NCBI RefSeq assembly: GCF_002443255.2
Contig: NW_019211456.1
Span: 34,411,795 to 34,475,794, forward strand
Source of the DNA: Varroa destructor
Lineage: Eukaryota; Arthropoda; Arachnida; Mesostigmata; Varroidae
Direction: 5' to 3'
DNA: 64,000 bases
Shown here one piece after another: positions 26,601 through 38,985 of this stretch. How positions within the stretch are numbered: the stretch's first letter is position 1; each line of letters starts with the position of its first letter. The notes beneath the pieces are model-generated. The model had not been told where the DNA came from. It made no database searches and saw only the letters and a list, made by a program, of their open reading frames with translations. The position numbers and the translations under genes are program-made.

Positions 26601-29600
26601 GCATCCTCACAAAATGAGGCGGCGCACTATCAGCAGCGACTCAAATCGATCTCATCGGAACTTGTTACCCTGCGGAAAAGAGTGTCGGTGGCATTGCCCG
26701 AAGACAATTCACCACCGCCGCCGTTCCCGCTCAACAGCAATAACAATAACCCACTCCATACCAACAAGAACCTTTACAACGAAAGTAACAACCATAGAAT
26801 CAATCACATCGGTAATCATGGCTCGGCAGCCCCTTCAGCAACATGTACCTATGAGAACATTGGTGAGTGACTTTTACCTACTTAATACACAGATGCGAAG
26901 GAGATAAGCAACGGGAAAAAATGCGAGGGATTCTCAAATACGCGCAATTCTTGGTGGAAATGAAACGAAACGAGATATATACATATATATATTAAAGCGG
27001 TCTTTTTAACTTGAAACTTTCTGTAGTGTACCGGCAATGCGTATTAAAGCCATTAACGTCATCACTCAAACCACTGGCTCCTGTTGCCGGAGATCCGCCA
27101 TCACCTCCGCGAACGCATAAGGAAGTGCACGACCTCATTCACACCAACGGACCTCTAACTGAAGACTCGGTCCTTCGAACATTACATGAGAGATTCCACG
27201 ATGGCATATATTTTGTGAGTGCCACATGCAATCGCTAACTTTTCATATAATAGATTAACCAACAATATTATTGTTGGTTTATCTATTATAGTCATTATAG
27301 AATTGTTATGATGTCGGCCATTTGGATTCAATGGTTGGTGAACAAAGCTTGCATCTCCGTACGAAATTGCTTATATAGTAACAATAATGTGTTGCTTTAC
27401 TATTTCATGCGATGATCGTTTACTCAGACGAGCATCGGCCCCGTTCTACTTGCCGTCAATCCATATCATGAACCAAAAAACGATCTTACCCTGACCTCCG
27501 TCGGAGGGACCAACTGTCCAGAACTGCTCAAGGTCGTTAAGAGGGCAGTACGACAGCAACGTGAGACCGGATGCTCGCAAACAATTTTTCTCAGGTACAT
27601 AGTGACACAAAACTTTAACCGAAAGTGGAACAATTTCAAATAGTCTTATAGGTGTTTTCTGTTCAATCGATGAATATGATCATGTCGTCGGTATATTGGT
27701 AACATTGTTTTGATTTGTTTTTTTTTTTGTTTTTGTTTTATCATATGTTACTAATTGTGGCAGTGGTGAGAGTGGCAGTGGCAAGACGTTTGCTTCAATG
27801 GTTCTTTTGCGTCAGTTATTCAACGTCGCGGGTGGAGGCCCCGAAACCGATTCATTTAAGCATCTCGCGGCGGCCTTCACCGTGCTGCGCTCTTTGGGAA
27901 CAGCGAAGACCACATCGAACAGTCAATCTAGCCGAATCGTAAGTGATCCATTTTATAAAAGAGCCTTAGTTATTTGTGTTTATAAAAGGGAACATTACTT
28001 TCTATAGGTATATAGGGACTAATGTGGAGTCAGGAGGACCGTACACGAAAAAAGCCTCATACATTCCTTAAATACACCTCCACTAAAGTACTAAGTTTAC
28101 GGCAGATGCATTCAAAAGCTTATTAATCATTTGGGTAGGTTTAAGATTGAATCGGTCTACTACTGAGGGAGCCACTGACTAATTCCGTCCTGCGTTTCAG
28201 GGCTACTTTATTGAAGTTCAGGCGACAGATGGCGTATTATACCGAACAAAGATCCGCGGTTTTATGCTCGACCAGAGCCGCGTGGTTCGTCAGTCCCTCA
28301 ATGAAAAGAACTATCACATCTTCTATCAGCTGCTTGCAGGCTTGTCACCCGAAGACAAGGGTTAGTATAACACTGATACTTTGTAGTGTCGGTGTTCAAA
28401 GGGATCTATTTGTAAAGATTCCTCTGAACGTTTTTCGTTGAGCAATCGAGAAAAAAGGAAACGGCCTATGTGTCTGTCACGGGTTGTGCGAAATTCAAGG
28501 CAGACCTGTGTGACGTACGGAACCAGCAAAATGAATGTATAATTATCAAGTATCGCTATTAAGTACTATCAAGGAATATGAGAAATTAGCACATCCTGAG
28601 CAACTTAATTAACTACCGTTTGATAATTACAGAGAAATTACACCTTAAAAACCATTCGGTGACAACACTGAACTACTTGAATCGAGCGGACACCCAGTGC
28701 GACACTCAGCTCGATGCTGAGCGTTTCCGAAACTGGCGGTCCAGCCTGGCGTTGCTTGGCTTTCAGCCAATGGATGTCCTCAGGGTCCTAGCAGCTGTGC
28801 TTCTTCTTGGCAATATCCAATTCGTCGACAAACACGACAGTGTGGATCAGGTAGATGTCGAAGATGGTAACATCATTAAGTCAGTTGCATTGTTATTGGG
28901 CACTTCATCCCCCGCACTTCATTCCGCACTTACGAGACGGACCACGATACTTCGGGGGAAAGCAACCCTAACTGCCTGCGACCTAGCAACGGCTGTGAGT
29001 AATCGAGATGCCCTCGCGAAGGCTCTTTACTGCCGAACGGTAGAAATGGTTCTTCGAAAAGCGAACAGCCTGAAAGGTGCCGGTTCGACGTCTGGTACCC
29101 TCAGCTCAGATAGCAACGAGTCGGTGCATCAGCAGCATTTGGACGTCAGTAACGTTCAACATGGCTCACTCCACCAGAGTTCGACACTCAATTCGACTGG
29201 CTCCAAAAGTCACAAGTCGATGAGCGTTCTGAATTCAGCTGTGAAGCAAGCAAACGACGGCTTCATCGGGATCTTTGATATGTTTGGGTTTGAGAACAAC
29301 TCAACGGAGAATCGACTAGAACAGCTATGTATCAATTTGTGCGCTGAAACAATGCAAAATTTCTACAACCTTCACGTTTTTAAAAGTTCACTGGATGCTT
29401 GCACGGAAGAAGGCGTGAACTGTGACTTCGATATGGAGTATGCTAATAACATGCCTTGCATCGATCTCATTTCGCATTTGGTAAGTGGCCGATAGCCTTA
29501 ATGAAGGTAGAGGAATTGGTTAATTATACTAACAGACTGACTTGAAGTAGAACCTAGTCGTTGTTGCTTTAAGATACAATACTTTAGTCTCTTTGCGGAG

Positions 29601-31595
29601 CTGCGTAAATTTTTCCAACTCTTGAAAAGCTTCACACTGCCCAAAATAGTTTACATTATTATAACATCGTCACCATGACTGTCTACCCCATGTTTTATCG
29701 TATTTACACTCTTCAATTGTTCATGCTGCAATATGCAAAATGATTTAGTTTTTCTTCTTTTTCTACTGGCGAACTCACAGCGAACGGGCATAATGAGTAT
29801 GTGCAACGTCGAATGCTCAGTTCATGGAAGCCCAGACAGCTTCGTTGAAAACCTTACGGCAAGACACAAAAACAATCCGATCTTCTTCCGGCCATCGACG
29901 CCACACGAAGCCATGTCTACGACGAAGTTTGTTGTTCGTCATTACGTCGGAAATGTAACGTACGACGCTGCCGAGTTTTTGGATTGCAATCGGGACGAGA
30001 TCGTTGACGATTTGCTCTGTCTTTTCCACAAAAACTCGTGTACGTTCCCATTTGTCTCAAATCTATTCGGTGCCGAGATGAAGATTCTCTATTCCCATAA
30101 CAATATGGCTAGTGGAGCTAAGTTTCGAATTTGCTCACCTTCACCGTCGGCGTGGACAAACTTTGATGAAAATCGTGCTGAGCCGATCTCGACCATAACA
30201 CAAGATTTCCTCACGAGGGTTGACAAGCTTTGGAGAAAACTGATTTCAGCGAAACCGCATTTCATTCGCTGTATTAAGAGCAACGACCACGGACAGCCTA
30301 GACAGACGGAACGAACATGCGTCATGAAACAGTTACGAGTTCTACAGGTTCTTGAGACCGTTAATCTTATGGCATGTGGCTATGCACATCGTATGCGATT
30401 CCGGGAGTTCAACAATCGTTACTATCTACTAGCGCCATTCAAATTACTGAAGCGGAAAGAGGAAACGATCTTTCTCGATAGCCAAGAAATTCTAGAGCAT
30501 TTTACCGCGGCACTCCAAAACGTAAAGCTCTCGAACGCCGTAGTAAGTTGGACTCGAGGCAAAAAGCACATCTTCCTTAGTGAGCATGCCCGCCAGCTGT
30601 TAGAAAGATTCCGGGATCAACGACGTTATTCGGCTGCTCTCCTGATACAAACAGCTTATCGGTCATATGTTCATGACAAAAAGGAGCGTAAAAGACATCA
30701 GCAGCACCAACAACAGACGATCATGCAAAATCGAACCAAACCAATACCAAAGGCTCGCGGATCGACGGAGTGCTCCAAGTCGATGGTAAACGGAGGTTGT
30801 ACGTCGGCGTTTGATGCTGTCAGTGGCCACCATAGCTGGACGGGCTCACTACGACGTCAACCAAATCCCAATACAACAGCGCGATTCGGAGCTGTAAGCC
30901 AAGCATCCCGTTATCTTAACACATCTCAGACGACCATCTCGCGCAGCCTGAATCAATCCATTGCAGGTTGCCACCCCTCAAACCTGAGCGTGACTGGACG
31001 AAATAACGTGAATTTGGATATGTCTATGCGAAGCTGTTTCACTCAGTTACCATCCCATCAGCCGCAGCAACTCATCACGTCAGCACGAACTGCCACTTTG
31101 ACTAAGACGGGCACAGTATCGAAGTTGAGTGGTGGACGACCTCGACCACAGCCAATAGCTGGAACCCCTCCTCCAGAAACAGGCGACCAGCGTTGCGATC
31201 CACGTGTCGTTCTGCAAACATGCGCAATGTATGGTCTTGACAGTGACTGTCCGCCTCCTATACCGCCGAGTCGCTCGTACACGGTGACCGGCAACGCAAA
31301 GTTAAGCTATCCTCAAGAACGAGTCATGCGAATCGATTATCCCGATAATCCGAACGATGGGCACAGATCGGGCGCAAAAATTCTCAAAGGCGACACAGTT
31401 ATGGTTCTGGGCTCATCTACGCACAAGGGCCATTTACGAGTGGAATGCCGTGGCCACGTATTCCATGTACCCCACCAACTGCTTGAGCTACGACCGAAGA
31501 TTCCTCAGGTTCAGCCGGTTAATATTCGCTCAAGGCACCATCATCAACCATCCGGACCCAACAGCCTCATTAATGCGACCCTTGTCTCGAATTGA
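17330..31595 (+). CDS. dachs: Dachs-like unconventional (class XX) myosin, complete
   Basis: Eight exons join without phase conflict: 17330-17576, 26599-26862, 27027-27214, 27428-27594, 27764-27938, 28201-28360, 28633-29480 and 29781-31595, giving 1287 aa. The motor domain starts near residue 200 ([18 protein letters not shown]). It has the P-loop GESGSGKT, split by the exon 4/5 junction, a switch I region [10 protein letters not shown], a switch II DMFGFE and the actin-region motif HFIRCIKSN. One IQ-type motif follows ([17 protein letters not shown]). The long tail is Ser/Thr/Gln/Pro-rich and ends in an SH3-like segment ([10 protein letters not shown]...[10 protein letters not shown]). Length and the [15 protein letters not shown] stretch fit Drosophila Dachs, which acts at the cell cortex in Fat/Dachsous signalling. 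An upstream in-frame stop and the phase-matched 9-kb intron support the start. A different divergent myosin class remains possible. Confidence 0.8.
17597..17632. repeat. TG dinucleotide repeat
   Basis: An uninterrupted run of TG units starts about 20 bases inside the first coding intron of the myosin. A similar but interrupted run lies at about 16668-16714. Confidence 0.9.
21114..21152. repeat. GC-rich inverted repeat with ACGTCA/TGACGT in its arms
   Basis: The arms 21114-21131 and 21135-21152 are 18 bases long, separated by TGG. They pair throughout, with a single T-G wobble position. The left arm carries GACGTCA and the right arm TGACGTC, which match the full cAMP-response-element core. 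It lies in the large myosin intron. Confidence 0.8.
23340..23362. repeat. Short perfect inverted repeat
   Basis: GAAAGGTTACA is followed by its reverse complement with one base between. The element lies in the large myosin intron, and no function is evident. Confidence 0.7.
25203..25224. repeat. CT dinucleotide repeat
   Basis: A pure CT run. It produces an Arg-Glu repeat in a 194-codon minus-strand frame, which makes that frame suspect as a real gene. Confidence 0.9.
27246..27290. repeat. 21-bp inverted repeat with a 3-base spacer
   Basis: The arms 27246-27266 and 27270-27290 are complementary except at one position. The element begins about 30 bases after the donor of the third coding exon of the myosin gene and lies inside the short third intron. 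It could fold in the pre-mRNA near the splice donor, or it could be a relic of a small mobile element. Confidence 0.8.
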
Positions 31596-32160
31596 CGACG
31601 TACGATGCGCGCTATAGCCTTGATATATATGTATCGCTTTCTAGCATGTGTGTTGTATTAGTAACAGCAACGATTCGTAGAGCAATTGTTATGGACAGTA
31701 GACAAAGGACGAATTACTACAAAGAGTTAGTTAAGGGTTGTGCGTTAGATAAGCAGTGTCTGCTGTTGATTGAACAGAATACGATCACGAAACGTGTTGG
31801 TGACTAAGACAGCGTGTCGAGTTTTAACGAATGATTTAGTGGAACTCAGATTTTGTAGACCAATCCCTTAGCGCGTGCATGACTGTTGCAGGGGCCATCT
31901 GTCATATCGTCAATTTTCAATTGAGGCACCGTCCAATCAAGCAACAAAACGTGTTCGTTACCGATAAAGCAAATGTAAATATGTGTACACTTTGTAAATA
32001 TGGTTACCTATAAAGAATCCTCTTTAACGAGAGGGATTATATCATAAAAATTTGAAAAAAAAAAACACGATTGCTTAGTGCTGGTGCAATACGGAGTATT
32101 TGTGAATATGCCAATTTTCAAAAACAAAATAGTTCGACAATAAAAATACGTCTGCATTCT
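31596..32160 (+). terminator. 3' untranslated region and poly(A) signal of the myosin gene
   Basis: After the TGA at 31593-31595 the sequence is AT-rich. An AATAAA at 32139-32144 is the best polyadenylation signal, giving a 3' UTR of about 560 bases. This is inferred from position and motif only. Confidence 0.5.
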
Positions 32161-32374
32161 CTTTAATTTTGTTCTCTTTAAGTGATATTATTTGGTGTGA
32201 TTTCATTTAATCAAAAAAAATATTATACAGTTAGGGTAATTTGCGAAATAACGTTCACGTTTAAATGTTATATTTGAAATGGTTCAATATAGACAGAAGT
32301 AAGAAAACACTTGAAATTAGATACCTTGCTGCCCTTTATAAAGTATCCTCGATAATCTTGAAAGAATCACTGCG

Positions 32375-32391
32375 GACCTAACGGTTAGGTC
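32375..32391. repeat. 17-bp palindrome GACCTAAC-G-GTTAGGTC
   Basis: Perfect 8-base arms flank a central G. It sits four bases upstream of a short GC-rich frame. The half-site resembles the AGGT-type half-sites bound by nuclear receptors, but this is only a resemblance. Confidence 0.6.
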
Positions 32392-32395
32392 GTTC

Positions 32396-32488
32396 ATGTG
32401 GAAACGCCTGTCGATGAATGCTCAGCGGGGCAACGCGGCCGCCGCCGTAGGCGCGACGTTCGTGTACAATGACTATCCTCTGCTCTAA
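32396..32488 (+). CDS. Possible 30-codon small ORF or exon
   Basis: An ATG at 32396 opens 30 codons (MWKRLSMNAQRGNAAAAVGA... ending FVYNDYPLL) in an unusually GC-rich patch within AT-rich DNA. It closes with TAA, immediately followed by a donor-like GTGAGG. The peptide has protein-like composition but matches no family I know. It could be a small gene, an exon edge, or chance. Confidence 0.25.
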   Translation: MWKRLSMNAQRGNAAAAVGATFVYNDYPLL

Positions 32489-33404
32489 GTGAGGGCGAAA
32501 GGTGCTGATTATATGACAAATAGAAACCACACATGTGCGGTTCAATGGTCCAGTAAGACTGGCATTGGCTCACAATCGAGTACATCCTTACACTACGTCC
32601 TCCATTTTCTCATATCAAGCAACTCAAGAAATTCTTTACCGGAGTCATTCCGGTAGCGCAATTCTTCCCCGATGACAACCACTGGCCATTGTAAATACGC
32701 CGTTGGGTGCCGGGACACTATTTTCGTACCAGAGAAAAGTCGTTCTACTTCCTGTTAACTTTTAAGTTCCGAACCGGTAGATTCGTTGAGGGAATTCGTT
32801 GATTTCAGACCTAAATGAGCTCATTAAATATTTCAGCTTATTGACCGTCGTACACGTTTGTGCAAGATATAAGTACTACCAACGAAAACCAATTGCCAGG
32901 TTTATTCGTGTGTGGCATCATAGACTGTATTGGATGTGACCATCGTTTCTAAACGTCATTTTTTCCAAAGCAAACAAACCATCTTTAAGGACTCTTAGAT
33001 ATGTTTGCCAAAGTGACCTCAATTTTGCGCAACCACAGTCTTTATAGTTTCAGTTTTCACTATAGTGATTTACCCCGTAGATGTGCTTCATTGTTTACAA
33101 AAACAGATCCTCAAACATTGTAATATTTTTAATAGAATCAAAAATTACGCTGACAGCTCCGACCAGATCGCTGGTTTCCATATTGAAAGCTTTCAAATAG
33201 CGATGCTTTAATAAAGAATAGCTCCCCAAAACGAAGAGCAAGTGGTCCCAGGTGAAGCTTGGAACTTAGCTTTATCTTTGAAGCTTATTAGCTACTGATC
33301 ATAAAGGCGACTTTTATGATCAGCTAAGCGTTCGATAAGGTAAACCGTCTCTCTTCTTACACTTCGCTGTATTTTTGCTTTCTATCCTCTCGTACCCCAA
33401 GTAG
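32489..33404. other. Gene-poor stretch
   Basis: AT-rich DNA with no supported exon. It contains an inverted repeat at 33296-33322, in which TGATCATAAA is repeated in reverse complement after seven bases. The pyrimidine-rich end (33360-33404) looks like the acceptor of the exon that follows. Confidence 0.4.
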
Positions 33405-33662
33405 ATTTTCATCTTGTGGACATATTGCACTGCGATGCGATGCGCTACAACTTGCCTCGACGACTCAGTAGATCAACTTTACGTCACTGAGTCGTATATC
33501 AAAAATATGATATTTCACATAATAGCAGATGGTTTTGTCGTCACAATAACGGGGATTGCAATTTTACTCTCGTGTCTGAGCGCAAGCGTTGTCGTCTACA
33601 GACCGCTTCGATCCTCACCATTTAGTGCTCCAGCGACGAACAAACAACCGCCATCGGCTTAG
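33405..33662 (+). CDS. Possible last exon encoding a transmembrane segment and short tail
   Basis: A pyrimidine-rich tract ending in AAGTAG precedes 85 open codons that end in TAG. Near residues 48-65 lies a hydrophobic stretch (GFVVTITGIAILLSCLSASV), followed by a basic turn (YRPLRSS) and a Ser/Pro/Ala tail. A preceding Cys-containing segment (CTAMRCATTCLDDS) would be extracellular if this were a type I or tetraspanin-like C-terminus. No upstream exon could be linked and there is no ATG at its start, so it is a fragment at best. Another frame is also open over the first 27 codons, so the reading frame is uncertain. Confidence 0.3.
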   Translation: MFILWTYCTAMRCATTCLDDSVDQLYVTESYIKNMIFHIIADGFVVTITGIAILLSCLSASVVVYRPLRSSPFSAPATNKQPPSA

Positions 33663-35000
33663 ATACGGGTGGCGTGTGTGTGTCTGAAGAGAAACTTTAT
33701 GAATTATTATTTTTTTAACATTATATTATATTATGTTTCTTTCGACTAAATAACTATTAACAGAACGTCGCTAACAGAATCCACCTTTCAGGTGAACGAA
33801 TAATGTCAACTGGCAAAATCAGAAGGATTTTTACCAATCTTTGCATTATACGCAATCTAAGCGTTTTGTTCTAAGGGCTTGTTTTTTGTTTGTTTGTTTG
33901 GAGCAAAATTATTAATATCTCACAAGTTGGTGAGCCTACTTATTATTCCTCAGTTATTCATTCTGAGCAAATATTTTGATCTAGGCCACTTTCCAATTAC
34001 CTGCTCTCTTTTGGTAACAGAGAAAGCTGTCTCACATTAACATGGTTTTTCAATAAGACCAATGTGAAAAAAATCCTTAAAGAAATATTCGAAACAATTT
34101 TTTTGTGCTACAAATTTATTATCATCATCATTTGTTTGGATAACTAAACCTCACTTTGAGTTCCGCTGCAAAAATTAGTTTGTCCTGCGTACGCCGAGGA
34201 CTCTATAGCTGAAAGCTTGTTTAACGATTATCTTCCTTTAAGAGTATGATTTCCGTCGGACTCGAGCCACTTTCAGAGAGTAGAGTCCTCCCCGCACACG
34301 TTTTACTTCTACTGATTTGTTTCAACTCGGCTAAAGACGAAAGAAAACGTTAGGAATACTATCTCGTTGATACCCTACATACCCGCCTTAAGAGTCCGAA
34401 GCAATTTTATGATCCGACAAAAACGAGAAAAAATTCATCCAATGGTACATAACACCTGAATATGAGAGAACTACAAAAAAAAAAATAATAGAAACATAAT
34501 GATAGGCCGAGATCGTACAATCGATTGCTAAAGACTCCTTTCTAACAACAGAAATGATCGTAAAGGCATGCACCATTATATTATAGTGTAAAGACATAAT
34601 TCACGCGTATAATGTCGTATCACTAAAAATAGAAAGCATATAGCCCCAGAAAGGTATGCCCTTGTATGAGCAGTACTTTTAGCTTAATTCTGTTGCATAA
34701 AACGATGCAACACTGGTCACTCCTCCTACTTTAAAGTGATCGGCCCTTGCTTGCCGTGATCGGGAATTCATTGGCTCCGTATAGACATTTGCGAGCTATC
34801 CCATTGAATTAATCGAAAATCGCGGCAATATTGAAGCCAAACATTCGGTAACTGGCTAAAAATTGTGCAACTGCCCTATTAAAAAATATTAAAAAAAAAA
34901 ATAAAGGAAAATCAACTAAGCTAGCTAAGTATTTTAAACCTAGTTCAATAGTATAAAACAAAATGGCCTCCCTTAATGCTGGAAAATGGCTTTTCGAAAC
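33663..35000. other. AT-rich intergenic DNA
   Basis: No gene is supported here. Poly-A and poly-T runs are common. The stretch separates the possible + strand exon from the convergent minus-strand transporter gene. Confidence 0.5.
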
Positions 35001-37261
35001 TTACATTTTCGTGACAATAATTTGTGGTTTGTCGTCGCACTTCTGGCCCAAATGTATGGTGGGAATTGTTATTCCTGAAGGATTGCAACTAGTCTTTTTA
35101 TCAGTTACTTCGTCGCCTTTGTTTTTACTGGTATCATTATGAGTTTTATCTCTTACTGGATTTTTGACATATAAGTACGTAGCGATCAACACAATTATGA
35201 TGGTAGCCACTGTCTCAAGATTGAGCGGCGTTCCGAAGACGGCCCAGCAACTAAAAGCCATCAATGTTAGCTCAATCGAAACCGTAAATACTCGGGTGAT
35301 CGAATTGAAGTAGCGCAAAAATAAAGGGATCATCATTCCACTAGCAGCGCCGTTTATAATAATAGCCAACACAAGAGGCTCGGAGAGAATCTGAAAATAA
35401 AAATTTAATTGATTCAAAAGACGAAAAACATAACTTGTTTACTTTTTTCGGGTACTGCACACAGAGCTACAGGCAGGCACGAATTTCTGGCGATCTTAAA
35501 GCAAAGGCACCATACTACATCCATAATAGCACGCTAAGTAATCGTCGTATCAGTTAGCCTGGTAACTATGCCACTGGATGAATGAAAACAAAGTACCTCT
35601 GTAAATTGCGTTTTGTCGACGTTACCGTACAGTAGACTCCGACCAATGATTGCGACGGCGTTGGCGATGACAGATGTGAAATACATGCAAAAATTGTTCA
35701 GCATAAATGGTCCCGTATCGCCCTTTAAAAATAGCTCATTTAGGACGCTTGCGAGACAAGAACATAGAATTTGACCCAACAACAAAACGCCGTCCCAACT
35801 TATAAGTTGCAATAAACTGCTGATAACGCTTTGTTGAGGTCCCGCAGTTCCCAGCTGTTTAACGAGGCACCCAACTGTGAGTAACAGAAGCGAAAACCAC
35901 TGAATGGGGGATAAAACCCGTTTGAAGATTAGCTGCAACGAGTATAGATGCAAAGACACAGCTTAAAATTTCACGAAGTCAACGTCCTCTATCTCTATCG
36001 TGAACGAAAACGTTTAAAAGATTAGTTGAGATATCGTACCAGATGTTTACTACGTAGGGTTACTACCTGCGTTGAATTTGTAGTCGTTCCCAATCTAAGC
36101 AATGCCATAGGATTACCTAAGAGTCTGAAGCAATGTCTAAAGGGAGTACCTTTTTTCAACAGGCTCAAAAAGGAAAAAAAAATTGAGGACGCTTTGGAAA
36201 ATAGATACGATGATGCCATGTATTTTGCCGTTGAGCATTAACGGTTAGGTTAGGTTCCACTTGCTATAATAAGCTATAATTAGTTTTACTTACTTGAAAT
36301 ACTATACCCGTGAGAACAATGCGAAACTGAAGTAGGGTATTATACGTTGTTGGGTCGAACGCTTGCAGGTTATAGAAAACCAAATTATTGCTGATGCAGT
36401 ACAGACCTGATGGAAGGACGTAAAGTAAAGGTACGAACCAGTATTTTCGAGAGAGAACACATAGCTCCCGTAAATGGTACTCCTGTAATAATGAATTTTG
36501 AGCTTACTCGAGACCTTCTCGTTCACTGTTTCGTACTACGGTTGAGAAGGTTAAACCTTTCTCAAAACGTATGGTAATCATTTCCGAACGCCTTCTTTTC
36601 GGAGGTGTCGGACATTTTTTTTTATATGAAAAACTTCACTAGGGAATAAGCTGCTGATTACCCTGCCAACTGTTAGATTCAAAACAGCTCGCTGCTGGTA
36701 CAATCGCTTTCAGTTGAATTTTTACTTTTTTTTAAAAGTTTTTAAAGTTTTTTTTTACTTGTATTTATTAAATTTTAGCTTAATAGTTAAAAAAAAAACA
36801 AGAAAACATGATAATTCTGTGAAAATTCGCAATTAGCTTGAGTACCTACACGCCACAGATTCCTTAAGCCAACATTCCTGTATAAGTTTCCACTGTCAAC
36901 TGCACTATGGCTAAACCAACATGTTGTGGCATATAGTTACTCATATCCCAACGATCTCGAATTGAACTAGGTTCTAAACACTCGAATAGCAAACCTTAAA
37001 AAGAAAAGCGCACGCTATAGCCAGTTTCACCGTCTCGGTGTATCCAACAACGATCATAACGTTGTATAAATAGCTTCCTGACTTCGTTTGTGAACCACGA
37101 ACCAGCACATATTGTACAGCAAATAGAGCCACGTAGGCCACCAGGACTAAGGTCGGAACTCGTGACTTTTGCAGCACCGCAATCAGCTTCCTGAACTTCG
37201 TGGCCCAGACCAAAAATTTTCCATTTTGGACATCGCATATTCGATTGACACCTCCGACCAC
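35001..37261 (-). CDS. SLC35A4-like nucleotide-sugar transporter
   Basis: Four minus-strand exons join in phase 0: 37261-36995 (5' edge uncertain), 36482-36294, 35932-35597 and 35390-35001, giving at least 393 residues. The product is a chain of hydrophobic helices typical of the drug/metabolite transporter fold. Family marks include NNLVFYNLQAFDPTTY after helix 3, the lysine-rich loop FKRVLSPIQW, and NSITRVFTVSIEL before the last helices. These align best with SLC35A4 rather than the sialic-acid or UDP-galactose carriers. The C-terminal tail is Lys/Asp-rich and cytosolic. Such proteins sit in the Golgi membrane, although the SLC35A4 substrate is not settled. The donor of the first exon (GTTTGC) is weak. 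No in-frame ATG occurs before helix 1, so an upstream exon is probably missing from this model. Confidence 0.75.
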
Positions 37262-38985
37262 GAATGCATCCCGTATTGCGATTGATGTACGAACATAAAG
37301 AATCTGTTAAACAACCGGTCATCTAACCGAAAGACAAAGGACGAACTAGCTTTTGCGCGATAAATACGTATTCCTCGCTTACTAATTTTCATACATAAAT
37401 AACCAAGATCTTGACTAGCGTATAGCGCGATAGCCCGAGCGATGTACCTCTTTCTACATTGAGAAGCGCGTGGCAATTGCGCGGGACAGATTTTTATATA
37501 TAATACTAGAAGAATAGACAATATCTAATAAAATAAAACATGCTTCTTTTATTTTAGCTATATCAATATAGGAAGCTGCTTAAGAGGAAGCGAAGCTTTA
37601 TAGATGAGGTAGCATTTTTTAAAAGCTTCCCTATGTCAGCTAAAATAATTCATTTCTCAGACGCATTTCTATAGAGTCACCTTCAAGTCTATATATGATA
37701 GGTGCAACAACACCACATATGAAGTACATTGAATTTTATTGATACGCCACTAAATCAGGTCACCGGAACAGAGTGTAGTGGATGTTCTGTATCTAGCCCC
37801 ATTCTGCTAGAAACGACCACTGCTGGCAAGGTTCTAATTTTATATATAGAATATACACTATGTATATATTACTACAATAAAGTATATTGAGACTTTCTAG
37901 TTTGGCTAGTCACGAACATTAATAGTTCAATGCTATATAGTAGAAGCGCGCACTCTTTCAAACTGCAAAATTTTCCATCCACTGGCGGCCAAAAGTGTCT
38001 CAGCCTTTCAGCTTTTACAGAACAGGTTAAAAACACTGTATATAGAGCACTTCGAACAACAGCGGCGCTTTCATTTTTATCATAAGAAATATGGCGGCAG
38101 TACTTGTGGGCATCTATAATGTAATCGAAATAATGCCTGTCTTGTTTTTGTTCAAACGTGCTCGCGAGAAGTAGGATCTCAGTTATCAATGAAATAATTC
38201 CTTTATAAAACAATTATTGATCACTCGATAAAGTTTATAGATCAGATATATTTGACTCAATTCGAAACGAGAGTCTGGGTAGAAATGTCAATCGCTTTTA
38301 GCGGGAATTGTACGCAGATGTTTTTGGATCCCAAAGGGATCTGTAGGTAATATCCCGGTATAGATACGAAACCTTTGCACTCATAGGAGAACACTCACCC
38401 AAAGTCCTCATTTGTAAAGTGTCAGGGCACAACCTGGGCGTCTCTTGATCTGGATCTAATCCCTTTGTTATTTTTAAGAAACTACAACAAATCGATCAGT
38501 AAATCATCTACACCTGGCAGCAGTAGGAAATTATAGGCACATCGAAATTCGTGTTAAGACAAGCCGATATCTCGATCGAGCTCGGATCGTAGGAAGACCG
38601 GTCGCGTATGTGATCTACCAGGATAAATGGTAACAAGCAGGGAACCCTGTTGAGTTCGTTATTTCATAAAAACTGATATCTTGCTGTCAACGTACAGGAA
38701 GAGGCTTGCAAGAACCTAAAATATCTGTTAAAAATTACCGCAAGTATATATAGAATAATGCATGTATAAATAAAACATTTGAGCATTTATGTAAACATAG
38801 CGTCCCTAATTAGAACAATTTTACAAAAGTAAGTTAGTTCAGCTCGACAACGGCGCTTGACGCTCTTTACTTTCACGTAATTATCCTAGTTTTACACGCT
38901 GGTTAGGCGGTCGACAGGCGCAATCAGCAATCCTTTGAGTAACCTTATGATTATTACAGTATTGTGCCATTCGTTAACTAATTGA
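37262..38985. other. Intergenic stretch between two minus-strand genes
   Basis: This should hold the promoter and possibly the first exon of the SLC35A4-like gene. A TTTAACAG acceptor at about 37305 would extend its frame by 15 codons. A 113-codon minus frame (37872-38213) has no recognisable motif and is AT-rich, so I do not call it a gene. Confidence 0.35.

Noticed and set aside
36240..36257. GGTTAGGTTAGG, resembling the arthropod telomere repeat TTAGG
   Set aside because: Only two units, which is expected by chance in 64 kb.
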